Assembly: GCA_017577615.1 (NCBI GenBank)
Contig: PKRE01000003.1
Location: forward strand, 1 to 64,000
DNA from: Gammaproteobacteria bacterium
GTDB taxonomy: Bacteria > Pseudomonadota > Gammaproteobacteria > Steroidobacterales > Steroidobacteraceae
Reading direction: 5' to 3'
DNA length: 64,000 nt
A program made the translations under genes and the position numbers. The notes beneath the pieces are model-generated. The model was not told the DNA's origin. It ran no database searches and worked only from the letters and a program-made list of their open reading frames with translations. Below, piece after piece: positions 35,880 through 44,554 of the stretch. How positions within the stretch are numbered: the stretch's first letter is position 1; every line of letters starts with the position of its first letter.

Positions 35880-37511
35880 CTACCGCATCGCCCGATAACC
35901 AGACGTGATCGGATACCTCCAATCCCGTCCGAATGCGCGCTGGCTGATCCGCACTCCGGGTGGTGCCTGGCGGCGTTTGTACTCGTTGCGTTTCACCATC
36001 TCGAGCACGCGAGCGACAGTAGCGCGGTCGAAGCCGCGGGCGCAGATCTCGTCGACGGACAAATCGTCCTCGATGAACAGCTCGAGTATCGGATCGAGGA
36101 CCTCGTAGGGCGGGAGCGAATCGGTGTCTTTCTGATCCGGCCGCAGCTCTGCCGACGGCGGACGCTCGAGCACACGTTGCGGAATCACCGGCGAGAGCGA
36201 GTTGCGATACCTCGCCAGACGATAAACGAACAGCTTGCTGCAATCCTTGATCGGAGCAAAACCGCCGGCCATGTCGCCGTAAAGCGTGGCGTAGCCGACC
36301 GCCATTTCGCTCTTGTTGCCCGTCGTGAGCACCATGCGACCCGTCTTGTTCGAGATCGCCATCAACAACAAACCGCGGCAACGCGATTGGATGTTCTCCT
36401 CGGTCGCATCCGGCTCGCGTCCGGCGAACACATCCTTGAGCGCGGTGAGCGCTGCCTCGAACATACCCTCGATCGGAATCACATCGTATTTCACGCCGAG
36501 CAAGCGCGCCTGCGCCGCTGCATCCTCGATGCTCATCGGCGACGTGTAACGCGATGGCATCATCACCGCATGCACCTTGTCCTTGCCGAGCGCGTCCACC
36601 GCGATCGCAAGCGTGAGCGCAGAATCGATGCCACCCGATAGCCCGATCACGACGCCGGGGAAGCCGTGCTTACCGACATAGTCGCGCACACCTAGCACGA
36701 GCGCGTTGTACACACTGGCTTCGTCGGACTGCGGGGGCGCAATCTGCCCAGGTCTGGGGACGGCCTTGTCATCGATCAGATCGATCTCGACCGGAAACAG
36801 ACCTTCTTCGAAGTGAGGCGCACGCTGGACGACCTCGCCGTCCGCGTTCATCACGAACGAGCCGCCGTCGAAGACGAGCTCGTCCTGCCCGCCAACCATG
36901 TTCAGGTACACGGCCGGCAGATTCACCTCGCGCACGCGCTCCCTCACGACATTCTCGCGGCGATTCTGATAGCCGAGGGCGTAGGGCGAGCCGTTGATGA
37001 TGACCAGCAGCTGCGCGCCGGCCGCCTTCGCCGCGCGCGCCGGAATTGGCTGCCAGATGTCCTCGCAGATCAACAACGCGACACGGATCCCGTTCAGCTC
37101 GACGATGCACGTCTCCCGGCCGTGCTTGAAATACCGCTTCTCGTCGAACACGGCGTAATTGGGCAACTCCTGCTTGCGGTAATTCGCCAGCGTGTTGCCA
37201 TCCCGCACGAGAACCGCAGCGTTGTAGATGCCTTCCTCTGTGTACTCGGGGTAGCCGACGAGCACACCGATGCCGCGCGACTCTGCACGCACGCGCTCGA
37301 GCGCCGCTGCGACCTGTCGTCGCAAGCCCTTGTGGAACAGGAGATCTTCCGGCGGATAGCCGCACAGCGTGAGCTCCGGGAAAAGCACGACATCGGCCGC
37401 GAGGCAATCGCGCGCCTCGGCCGCCGCATGCAGCACACGCTGCGCGTTGCCGGCGACGTCCCCGACGAATAAGTTCAGCTGCGCGAGCGCAAGGCGAAGG
37501 GTTGGCGACAT
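35880..37511 (-). CDS. nadE: glutamine-dependent NAD+ synthetase
   Basis: This 543-residue two-domain enzyme amidates nicotinate adenine dinucleotide to NAD+. The N-terminal nitrilase-type glutaminase (residues about 1-250) has LALAQLNLFVGDVAGNA and ELTLCGYPPEDLL with the Glu, a Lys site, and the catalytic Cys in ALLICEDIWQP. The C-terminal synthetase has the PP-loop VIGLSGGIDSALTLAIA and TTGNKSEMAVGY. The ATG at 37511 fits family length. It lies downstream of sucC-sucD on the same strand, but separated by about 750 bp of repeats. Confidence 0.95.
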   Translation of the reverse strand: MSPTLRLALAQLNLFVGDVAGNAQRVLHAAAEARDCLAADVVLFPELTLCGYPPEDLLFHKGLRRQVAAALERVRAESRGIGVLVGYPEYTEEGIYNAAVLVRDGNTLANYRKQELPNYAVFDEKRYFKHGRETCIVELNGIRVALLICEDIWQPIPARAAKAAGAQLLVIINGSPYALGYQNRRENVVRERVREVNLPAVYLNMVGGQDELVFDGGSFVMNADGEVVQRAPHFEEGLFPVEIDLIDDKAVPRPGQIAPPQSDEASVYNALVLGVRDYVGKHGFPGVVIGLSGGIDSALTLAIAVDALGKDKVHAVMMPSRYTSPMSIEDAAAQARLLGVKYDVIPIEGMFEAALTALKDVFAGREPDATEENIQSRCRGLLLMAISNKTGRMVLTTGNKSEMAVGYATLYGDMAGGFAPIKDCSKLFVYRLARYRNSLSPVIPQRVLERPPSAELRPDQKDTDSLPPYEVLDPILELFIEDDLSVDEICARGFDRATVARVLEMVKRNEYKRRQAPPGVRISQRAFGRDWRYPITSGYRAMR

Positions 37512-37594
37512 CGATGTGAATCGTGCGGCTAAAAGGGGTGGGATTATTCACTTCCCGGGGCAGGAGGGAAAGTCCGCGCTGGCCCCCTCCCTGA

Positions 37595-37619
37595 CCCTCC
37601 CCCGCTTCGCGGGGGAGGG
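37595..37619. repeat. REP-like hairpin
   Basis: Perfect CCCTCCCCCGC/GCGGGGGAGGG stem with a TTC loop, upstream of nadE. It is preceded by the C-rich word CCCCCTCCCTGA seen with other copies. Confidence 0.85.
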
Positions 37620-37988
37620 CACGGAACTTCCCCACACCGGGAAGGAAGCTGAACGTCTTCTCAACACCGCGGGAAGGACGCTGCATCTCTCCCCCGCACC
37701 TGAGGCAGGACGCTGATGCGCTCCCCTGAGAAGGCGCCCGTTTCCGCGGCGCGCTGCGCCGTCGGCAAGACGTCCCTCAGTGGACTCTCAGAGCGGACGC
37801 CGGGCGGACGAGCGGTGCGTTGAGGCTTGTCCCGATGGGAGCGCCTTCGCATGGATGGGAAGTGCACGGCTGGTATCGCGAACGCCCCCGCATCGTGGGC
37901 ACAGGTGACATTTCGAACGCTCCGGCCCCACATCGCAACGAGCGCGGGTGGCATGGCGAACACTCCCCTCGCCCGCTTGCGAGGGAAG

Positions 37989-38229
37989 GTCGGCGCCTCG
38001 AGGCAGCGTGTCGCGATCTTCACTCCCTCCCCCGCGAAGCGGGAAGGGTGGCGCGCCTCGAGGCAGCGCGTCGCGATCTTCACTCCCTCCCCCCGCTTGC
38101 GGGAAGGATGGCGCGCCTCGAGGCAGCGCGTCGCGATCTTCACTCCCTCCCCCCGCTTGCGGGAAGGGTGGCGCGCCTCGAGGCAGCGCGTCGCGATCTT
38201 CACTCCCTCCCCCGCGAAGCGGGGGAGGG
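37989..38229. repeat. tandem array of four 60-bp units
   Basis: Four nearly identical 60-bp units in head-to-tail order. Each contains GCGCGCCTCGAGGCAGCG, then TCGCGATCTTCACTCCC and a half-palindrome CCCCGCTTGCGGG. The last unit ends in the full REP-like hairpin at 38205-38229. The length is a multiple of three, so frames run through it, but no gene is believed. The rest of the gap (37620-37988) holds no recognised feature. Confidence 0.9.
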
Positions 38230-38260
38230 TCGGGGAGGGGGCGCTACAGCCAGTCGAGCG

Positions 38261-39469
38261 TCACTTCCGCGCGCGCTTCTTCTTCGCTGCAGCAGCTTTC
38301 TTCGATGCCTTCTTCGGTGCTGCAACCTTCTTCGCGGCAGCCACTTTCTTCTGCTTAGCCGCGGCCTTGCTCTTCGCGGTCGTCTTCACCGCAGTGCGCT
38401 TCGCCGCCTTCTTGCTCGACTTCTTTGCTATCTTCGCTGCAGCGGACCTGGCGGCGACCTTCGCAGCCACTTTCTTGGCTGCCACTTTCTTGGCTGCCGG
38501 CTTCTTGGCTGCCTTCTTCGCGGCCGCCTTCGCCGGCTTGCCCGTCACGACAAAGACGCTCTTGACGGCGCTCGAGCGACGCGCCTTGCGCTTGCCAGCC
38601 TTAGCAAGCTCCTCGGCGATCGCCTTGCCAAGATCGGCGGGGCTTCTCACCGTACGCACGCCGGCCTCTTCCAGCGCGGCGTATTTCTCCGCGGCAGTAC
38701 CCTTGCCGCCCGCAACGATCGCGCCGGCGTGCCCCATGCGCTTACCCGGCGGCGCCGTGACACCGGCGATATACGCCACGACCGGTTTGCTCACGTTCTC
38801 GCGAATGAACTCGGCCGCCGCCTCTTCGTCGCTACCGCCGATCTCGCCGACCATGATGATGCCTTCGGTCTGCGGATCCTCTTCGAAGAGCGCGAGCACG
38901 TCGATGAAGTTCATGCCACGCACCGGATCGCCACCGATGCCGACACACGTGCTCTGCCCGAGGCCGGCATTCGTCGTCTGGAACACCGCTTCATACGTGA
39001 GCGTGCCCGAGCGCGAGACGATGCCAATCTTGCCCGGCTTGTGAATGAAGCCGGGCATGATGCCGATCTTGCATTCGCCGGGCGTGATGATGCCGGGGCA
39101 GTTCGGTCCGATGAGGCGGCTTCCATAGCTCGCCAGCGCTGCCTTCACGCGCACCATGTCATTGACCGGAATGCCTTCGGTGATGCACACGATCAATTCG
39201 ATGCCGGCGTCGGCAGCCTCGAGGATCGCATCCGCTGCAAACGGCGCCGGCACATAGATCATGCTGGCCGTCGCTCCCGTCTGCGCCACCGCCTCGCGGA
39301 CGGTGTTGAAAACCGGCAGACCCAGATGCTGCTCTCCACCCCGTCCCGGCGTCACACCGCCGACAAGCTTGGTGCCGTACGCAAGGCTCTGCTCGGAGTG
39401 AAAGGTGCCCTGCTTACCAGTGAAGCCTTGGCAGATCACACGCGTGTTTTTGTTGACGAGAATGCTCAT
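38261..39469 (-). CDS. sucD: succinyl-CoA synthetase alpha subunit with histone-H1-like C-terminal tail
   Basis: SucD forms succinyl-CoA synthetase of the TCA cycle with SucC. Residues 1-290 are a normal alpha subunit: CoA-binding VICQGFTGKQGTFHSEQ, LIGPNCPGIITPGECKIGI, and the phosphohistidine loop KRMGHAGAIVAGG (His 247). The protein is 402 residues, against about 290 in the family. The extra 112 are almost only Lys, Ala, Arg and Val in KKAA/AAKK words, like histone H1 or AlgP. No frameshift is visible and the stop lies beyond the tail. It lies 150 bp after sucC. Confidence 0.95.
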   Translation of the reverse strand: MSILVNKNTRVICQGFTGKQGTFHSEQSLAYGTKLVGGVTPGRGGEQHLGLPVFNTVREAVAQTGATASMIYVPAPFAADAILEAADAGIELIVCITEGIPVNDMVRVKAALASYGSRLIGPNCPGIITPGECKIGIMPGFIHKPGKIGIVSRSGTLTYEAVFQTTNAGLGQSTCVGIGGDPVRGMNFIDVLALFEEDPQTEGIIMVGEIGGSDEEAAAEFIRENVSKPVVAYIAGVTAPPGKRMGHAGAIVAGGKGTAAEKYAALEEAGVRTVRSPADLGKAIAEELAKAGKRKARRSSAVKSVFVVTGKPAKAAAKKAAKKPAAKKVAAKKVAAKVAARSAAAKIAKKSSKKAAKRTAVKTTAKSKAAAKQKKVAAAKKVAAPKKASKKAAAAKKKRARK

Positions 39470-39472
39470 TGT

Positions 39473-39617
39473 GACTGGAGACTAGAGGCTGGAGACTCGG
39501 GCTAAAAAGAAACCTAGGACAGAGACGTACTGCAAACATCGGCTGAACGCTCGAGCGATCGGGGCGAGGCAAGCGAAGTGTTCTCGCCCCAGTCCCCCAG
39601 CCCCGAGCCTCCAGCCC
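39473..39617. repeat. facing arms (GGCTGGAGACT / AGTCCCCCAGCC) between sucC and sucD
   Basis: Left arm ACTGGAGACTAGAGGCTGG at about 39473-39502 faces a complementary right arm CAGTCCCCCAGCCCCGAGCC at about 39590-39609. It separates the two subunit genes of one enzyme by about 150 bp. Confidence 0.6.
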
Positions 39618-39622
39618 GCATC

Positions 39623-40786
39623 TTATCCTCGCGCCGCCGCGACGACTTTCTTCGCCGCGTCAGTGAGGTCGGTTGCAGGCGTGATCGCAAGGCCGCTCTC
39701 GGCGAGCAGCTTGCGCCCCTGCTCGGCATTCGTACCTTCGATGCGCACGACCACCGGAACCGTCACGCCGACATCCTTCACGGCCTGGATGATGCCTTCG
39801 GCGATCATGTCGCAACGGACAATGCCGCCGAAGATGTTGACCAGGATCGCACGCACGTTCCTGTTCGACAGAATCAGATTGAATGCGGCGGTCACGCGCT
39901 CGCGCGTGGCGCCTCCGCCGACGTCGAGGAAGTTGGCGGGCGCGCCGCCATGGAGCTTGATCAAGTCCATGGTCGCCATCGCCAGGCCCGCACCGTTCAC
40001 CATGCACGCAATGTCGCCGTCCAGCGAGACGTAGTTGAGCTCGTGCTCAGCGGCGATGCGCTCCATCTCATCTTCTTGCGAAGGATCGCGCCACGATGCG
40101 AGCTCCTTCTGTCTGAACAGCGCGTTGTCGTCGATGTTGATCTTGGCGTCGAGCGCAACCAGGTTGCCTTCGTCTGTGACGATCAGCGGATTGATCTCGA
40201 CCAAGCTCGCGTCCTTGTCCAGATAGAGCTTGTACAACCCTTGCGCGATCGACGTGAATTGCTCGATCTGCTTGCCTTCGAGCCCAAGGCCGAACGCGAG
40301 CACGCGACACTGTGACGGTTGCAGCCCGACTGCTGGATGGATGTTGACGCGGATGATCTTCTCGGGCGTGCGCGCGGCCACCTCTTCGATGTCCATGCCG
40401 CCTGCGGCCGAGGCGATGAACGCAATCTGACCCTGCTCTCTGTTGAGCACGAGGCTCACGTATAGCTCGCGCGCGATGTTGGAGGTTTGCTCGACGAACA
40501 CTCGATGAATCGGCAATCCCTCAGGCCCGGTCTGATGCGTCTTCAAGCGCTGCCCGAGCATCGCTTCCGCGGCTTGCGCTGCCTCTTCGGGAGAATCGAC
40601 AAGCTTGACACCGCCCGCCTTGCCGCGTCCGCCTGCGTGCACTTGCGCCTTGACCACCCATTTCGTGCCGCCGATCTTGCGAGCGGCTTGCGCCGCCTCC
40701 TCCGGAGTCGCTGCCACTTCACCCACCGGCACCGGGATACCGTAGCGCGCGAACAATTGCTTGGACTGGTATTCGTGGAGGTTCAT
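39623..40786 (-). CDS. sucC: succinyl-CoA synthetase beta subunit
   Basis: The 387-residue ATP-grasp subunit begins MNLHEYQSKQLFARYGIPVP and has the nucleotide-binding AQVHAGGRGKAGGVKL. ASLVEINPLIV, with the metal-binding acidic residue, and the C-terminal ligase-CoA domain NIFGGIVRCDMIAEGII are also present. The frame continues upstream to 41002 over non-family sequence; the ATG at 40786 fits. It is the first gene of the sucC-sucD unit and divergent from pilS. Confidence 0.97.
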   Translation of the reverse strand: MNLHEYQSKQLFARYGIPVPVGEVAATPEEAAQAARKIGGTKWVVKAQVHAGGRGKAGGVKLVDSPEEAAQAAEAMLGQRLKTHQTGPEGLPIHRVFVEQTSNIARELYVSLVLNREQGQIAFIASAAGGMDIEEVAARTPEKIIRVNIHPAVGLQPSQCRVLAFGLGLEGKQIEQFTSIAQGLYKLYLDKDASLVEINPLIVTDEGNLVALDAKINIDDNALFRQKELASWRDPSQEDEMERIAAEHELNYVSLDGDIACMVNGAGLAMATMDLIKLHGGAPANFLDVGGGATRERVTAAFNLILSNRNVRAILVNIFGGIVRCDMIAEGIIQAVKDVGVTVPVVVRIEGTNAEQGRKLLAESGLAITPATDLTDAAKKVVAAARG

Positions 40787-40981
40787 GGCAAAGGCGGTTG
40801 GCTCTAGGCTGTAGACTGTGAAATTCAAGAAATGAACGAGGCCGCGTATTCTGGAGGAAACTGCCGGGGATGCAAAGGACAGCGTCCTTCGCGAGCGAAA
40901 AAGCGTGACTCGGCAAACGGCGAAGACAAGCGCCAAGCAGCAGAATTTCCGCGCGATCCAGTGACTGTCTAGAGCCCAGCG

Positions 40982-42610
40982 ATGCCATCTCTCCTTCCCC
41001 ATCCGCGCATCGGCTCGATCTCAACCGAGCTGGCATGGCGTGTTCTGGCGCTGGTCGACCTCTACCGGCTGCTCGTGCCCCTGGTGCTCGGGGTGCTGTA
41101 TCTGTCGATTTCGCCGGCGCCAGTCGGTCAGGCCAATCCGACGCTCTTCACGATCACACTGGTCGCGTACTTCGTGTATGCAGTGCTCTCGATCGTCTCA
41201 CTCAAGCGCAGATGGCCTGAGATTGCGGTCCAGACGTTCGTCAGCGTGTGTGTCGACATCGTCGCGATCTCATTGCTGGCGTATGCGAGCGGCGGCATGA
41301 AGAGCGGACTTGCAACACTGCTCGTGCTGCCGGTCGGTGCAGCAGGCTTCATCGTCCGCCAAGAGCTCGCATACCTGTTCGCCGCAATGGCAACGCTCGG
41401 AATCCTGACCCAGCAAGGTTTCACGAGCTTCGCGGAGGGTGGCGAGATGGGGGATTTCGCATCCGCCGGCATCCTCGGCGCTCTGCTCTTCGTCGTCGTA
41501 ATGGGCGTCGGCCCGCTTGCGAGAGGACTACGAGAAAGCGAAGAAAGAGTGCGGCAAAGCGAGGTCGACGTCGCGAATCTCGCCGAGCTCAATCAGTTCA
41601 TCGTGCAGCATCTGCGCGAGAGCATCTTGGTCGTCGACGCAAACGACAACATTCGGCTCATCAACGAATCCGCCGCGCAGCTCCTGAAAGGAGGCCCGGT
41701 CGCGGAAGGCACGCCGCTCGGCGAAGTATCGCCCAGGCTTCTCTATCTGCTCCACACGTGGCGCAGACACAGCTACGACTGGCAGCAGAGCTCCATCGCG
41801 CTGCCGTCGGCCGACGGCGGCGGCTTGATGCAGCCGCATTTCGTCTCACTCGGGCGCGATGGCAAAGGCCCGACCCTCATCTTCCTGGAAGACACGAGCC
41901 TCATCGCTGAGCGCGTGCAGCAGTCCAAGCTGGCTGCGCTCGGCCGCTTGAGCGCCAGCATCGCGCACGAGCTGCGCAATCCGGTGGGTGCGATGAGCCA
42001 TGCCGCGCAGCTCCTCGCGGAAGCGCCGCATCTGACCGAGCAAGAACGCCGGCTCACGAGCATTATCACGAATAACGCCGCACGCGTCAGCGCGATCATC
42101 GACAACGTTCTGCAGCTCTCGCGCCGCGACTCGACACGTCAAGAGCGCATCGAGCTGAATGCATGGCTGCGCGAGTTCCTGGATGAATTCAGGTTGACCA
42201 CCCAGACCAGCGAAGAGACGCTCGTCTTCGTGCCGCCCGAGCACGACCTGGACGTGCGAGTCGATCCCTCGCATCTGCAACAGCTGCTGTGGAACCTCTG
42301 CGAGAACGCCTTGAAGTACGGCCGCAGCGAAAACTCGAACGCACCGATCGAGATCCGCACCGGGCGGATCACGACCACCGACCGCCCCTTCCTCGAAGTC
42401 CTGGACCGCGGCCCCGGCATCGATGCAGCCGATACCGAACGCATCTTCGAGCCATTCTTTACGTCCGGCAAAGGCGGCACCGGCCTCGGCTTGTTTATCG
42501 CCCGCGAGCTCGCGCAATGTAACCGCGCGGTGCTGCTCTACGAGCCCCGCCCCGGCGGTGGTAGTATTTTTCGCGTCGTGTTCGCCGACCCACAGCGCTG
42601 GGAAGTGTGA
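40982..42610 (+). CDS. pilS: PilS sensor histidine kinase
   Basis: PilS senses pilin level in the membrane and phosphorylates PilR. The 542-residue protein has an N-terminal block of six hydrophobic helices (residues about 20-180). A PAS-like segment follows (LNQFIVQHLRESILVVDANDNIRLINESA). The HisKA H-box is LGRLSASIAHELRNPVGAMSH, and the ATPase domain has NLCENALKYGRS, DRGPGIDAADTERIFEPFFT and GGTGLGLFIARE. It should be co-transcribed with pilR, but a broken S23-type gene of about 400 bp lies between. Confidence 0.93.
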   Translation: MPSLLPHPRIGSISTELAWRVLALVDLYRLLVPLVLGVLYLSISPAPVGQANPTLFTITLVAYFVYAVLSIVSLKRRWPEIAVQTFVSVCVDIVAISLLAYASGGMKSGLATLLVLPVGAAGFIVRQELAYLFAAMATLGILTQQGFTSFAEGGEMGDFASAGILGALLFVVVMGVGPLARGLRESEERVRQSEVDVANLAELNQFIVQHLRESILVVDANDNIRLINESAAQLLKGGPVAEGTPLGEVSPRLLYLLHTWRRHSYDWQQSSIALPSADGGGLMQPHFVSLGRDGKGPTLIFLEDTSLIAERVQQSKLAALGRLSASIAHELRNPVGAMSHAAQLLAEAPHLTEQERRLTSIITNNAARVSAIIDNVLQLSRRDSTRQERIELNAWLREFLDEFRLTTQTSEETLVFVPPEHDLDVRVDPSHLQQLLWNLCENALKYGRSENSNAPIEIRTGRITTTDRPFLEVLDRGPGIDAADTERIFEPFFTSGKGGTGLGLFIARELAQCNRAVLLYEPRPGGGSIFRVVFADPQRWEV

Positions 42611-42633
42611 TGTGATGCGCGGCGCGTCACAGA

Positions 42634-43128
42634 GGCTGTAGGCTGTAGACTGTAGGCTGTGGCGTGGAGTGACACCAAGGAGGGTGCCGATGCGAGACCA
42701 TACTAAACTAAAGGCCTTTGCGCTGGCCGACGCCCTGGCAGTGGCTGTATACCGCAGCTCGACCTCGTTCGCACCGGAAGAGCGCTACGGCTTGCAGTCG
42801 CAGATTCGGCGTGCGGCAGTCTCGATAGCGGCAACATCGTGGAGGGCTGTGCGCGCTCCTCGCATGCGGAGTACTTGCGCTACATCGAAGTCGCGTACGC
42901 TTCAGCGCGCGAGCTTCAGTATGAAATCGAACTGTGTAAGAGATTGGGATATTTCTCTGAGGCAGCGGCGGAAGCGCTCAATGAGCAATGCATACAAACT
43001 GCGAAGGTGCTCAATGGCCTTCTCCGTGCTCTGCGTAGACAAAGCGGAGCTGCCCACCGACGCGGAAAGCGGTTTCGTCGCTGACGCTGTCCCTACAGCC
43101 TACAGCCTACAGCTTACAGCCTAGAGCC
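42634..43128. repeat. facing heptamer arms (GGCTGTA)n / (TACAGCC)n enclosing a broken S23-type gene
   Basis: GGCTGTAGGCTGTAGACTG-type DNA at 42634-42660 faces CTACAGCCTACAGCC-type DNA at 43092-43128. The two arms are imperfect reverse complements and bracket the pseudogene between pilS and pilR. Confidence 0.65.
42690..43084 (+). pseudogene. four-helix-bundle (S23-type) protein, one-base frameshift
   Basis: A perfect AAGGAGG site precedes MRDHTKLKAFALADALAVAV. The first frame continues through RYGLQSQIRRAAVSIAA. At about 42831-42833 the family sequence continues in the next frame as NIVEGCARSSHAEYLRYIEV, ASARELQYEIELCKRLGY and GLLRALRRQ, ending at 43084. One base appears to be missing, so the gene is broken unless the base call is wrong. 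It is a relative of the fragment at 35572-35792. Confidence 0.78.
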
Positions 43129-43135
43129 TCGGCCC

Positions 43136-44479
43136 ATGACTCCCCGCGCCCTCATCGTCGACGACGAGCCAGACATTCGCGAGCTGCTGCAAATCACGCT
43201 CGAGCGAATGGATCTCGATGTGCGCACGGCAGAGTCGCTGAACACGGCCATCCGTGAGCTGCGTGCCGAGCATTTCGACCTGTGCCTGACGGACATGAAG
43301 CTGCCGGATGGCGATGGGCTCGATCTGGTTGAATGGATTCAGAATCACAAGCCGCGCACGCCGGTTGCGGTGATCACGGCGCACGGCAACGTCGAAAGCG
43401 CCGTGCGCGCACTCAAGCTCGGCGCATTCGATTTCATCTCGAAGCCGATCGACGTCGGCGCGCTGCGCAAGCTCATCAGCGCCACACTCAAGCTCGGCGA
43501 ATCGAACGAGAACACGCTCGAGCTGCCGCAGATCAGGCTGCTGGGACGCTCGCCTGCGATGGAGCAGCTACGCGAGATGATCGAGCGCGTTTCGCGCAGC
43601 CAGGCTCCCGTCCATATCTACGGCGAATCAGGCACGGGCAAAGAGCTCGTCGCACAGCTGATTCATAACGCGGGCCCCCGCCGTGACGGACCGTTCGTGC
43701 CCGTCAACTGCGGCGCAATCCCCGCCGAGCTCATGGAAAGCGAGCTCTTCGGTCACAAGAAGGGCAGCTTCACCGGCGCAATCGCCGATAAGCAGGGGCT
43801 CATCCAGTCCGCCGAAGGTGGCACTCTGTTCCTCGATGAGATCGCCGATCTGCCGCTTCACATGCAGGTCAAGCTGCTGCGCGTGATCCAAGAGAAACGC
43901 GTGCGCCCGGTCGGTGAGTCACGGGAAATACCCGTCGACATCCGCGTGCTGTCGGCAACCCACAAGAACCTCTCCGCGCTCGTCGCCGAAGGCAAGTTCC
44001 GCGAGGACCTCTACTACCGCGTGAACGTGATCGAGATCCGTGTGCCGCCGCTGCGCGAGCGACTGGAGGACCTCGAAGAGCTCGTCGAGTTCATGCTCAA
44101 GCGGCTCGGCAAACAGATGAATAACCCGTCGCTCCAGATCACGGACGCGGCCATGAATGCGCTCAAGCAGTATCACTTCCCCGGCAACGTCCGCGAGCTC
44201 GAGAACATCCTGGAGCGTGCCGCCACGCTCTGTGCAGACGGCGTGATCGACGTCGGCGATCTACAGCTTCGTCCAGCCAAGCCACAAGGCGTCGAGCTGC
44301 CGTTCACCGCAACTATACCGCCGGGGGAGAAATTGGGTGATGCGCTCGAGGACATCGAGCGCGATGCGATCCTGAGAGCGCTCGAGCAGACACGCTACAA
44401 CAAGACCAAGGCAGCCGCCTTGCTCGGCATGACGTTCCGGTCGTTGCGATACCGGATCAAGAAGCTCGGTATCGAATAA
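43136..44479 (+). CDS. pilR: PilR NtrC-family response regulator
   Basis: PilR activates sigma-54 transcription of pilA when phosphorylated by PilS. The 447-residue protein has a receiver domain (LIVDDEPDIRELLQ; phospho-Asp in LCLTDMKLPDGDG). The AAA+ sigma-54 activator module has GESGTGKE, the L1 loop GSFTGA and GTLFLDEIADLPL. A C-terminal Fis-type helix-turn-helix reads NKTKAAALLGMTFRSLRYRIKKL. It begins 51 bp after the S23-type pseudogene. A matching sigma-54 promoter is found upstream of pilA. Confidence 0.95.
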   Translation: MTPRALIVDDEPDIRELLQITLERMDLDVRTAESLNTAIRELRAEHFDLCLTDMKLPDGDGLDLVEWIQNHKPRTPVAVITAHGNVESAVRALKLGAFDFISKPIDVGALRKLISATLKLGESNENTLELPQIRLLGRSPAMEQLREMIERVSRSQAPVHIYGESGTGKELVAQLIHNAGPRRDGPFVPVNCGAIPAELMESELFGHKKGSFTGAIADKQGLIQSAEGGTLFLDEIADLPLHMQVKLLRVIQEKRVRPVGESREIPVDIRVLSATHKNLSALVAEGKFREDLYYRVNVIEIRVPPLRERLEDLEELVEFMLKRLGKQMNNPSLQITDAAMNALKQYHFPGNVRELENILERAATLCADGVIDVGDLQLRPAKPQGVELPFTATIPPGEKLGDALEDIERDAILRALEQTRYNKTKAAALLGMTFRSLRYRIKKLGIE

Positions 44480-44554
44480 CGACTCACATCGATACTAGCT
44501 GTCGAGCGTGTGCTTGACAGGGAAGCTTACTCTTAAGCAGGACCAGCAGAAAAA

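Noticed and set aside
35618..35908. 96-residue frame overlapping the S23-type remnant
   Set aside because: It contains no family sequence; the remnant is explained by the other two frames.
37820..39505. 561-residue plus-strand open frame
   Set aside because: It is antisense to sucD and runs through the 60-bp repeats. The opposite strand encodes a clear enzyme, so this is a shadow.
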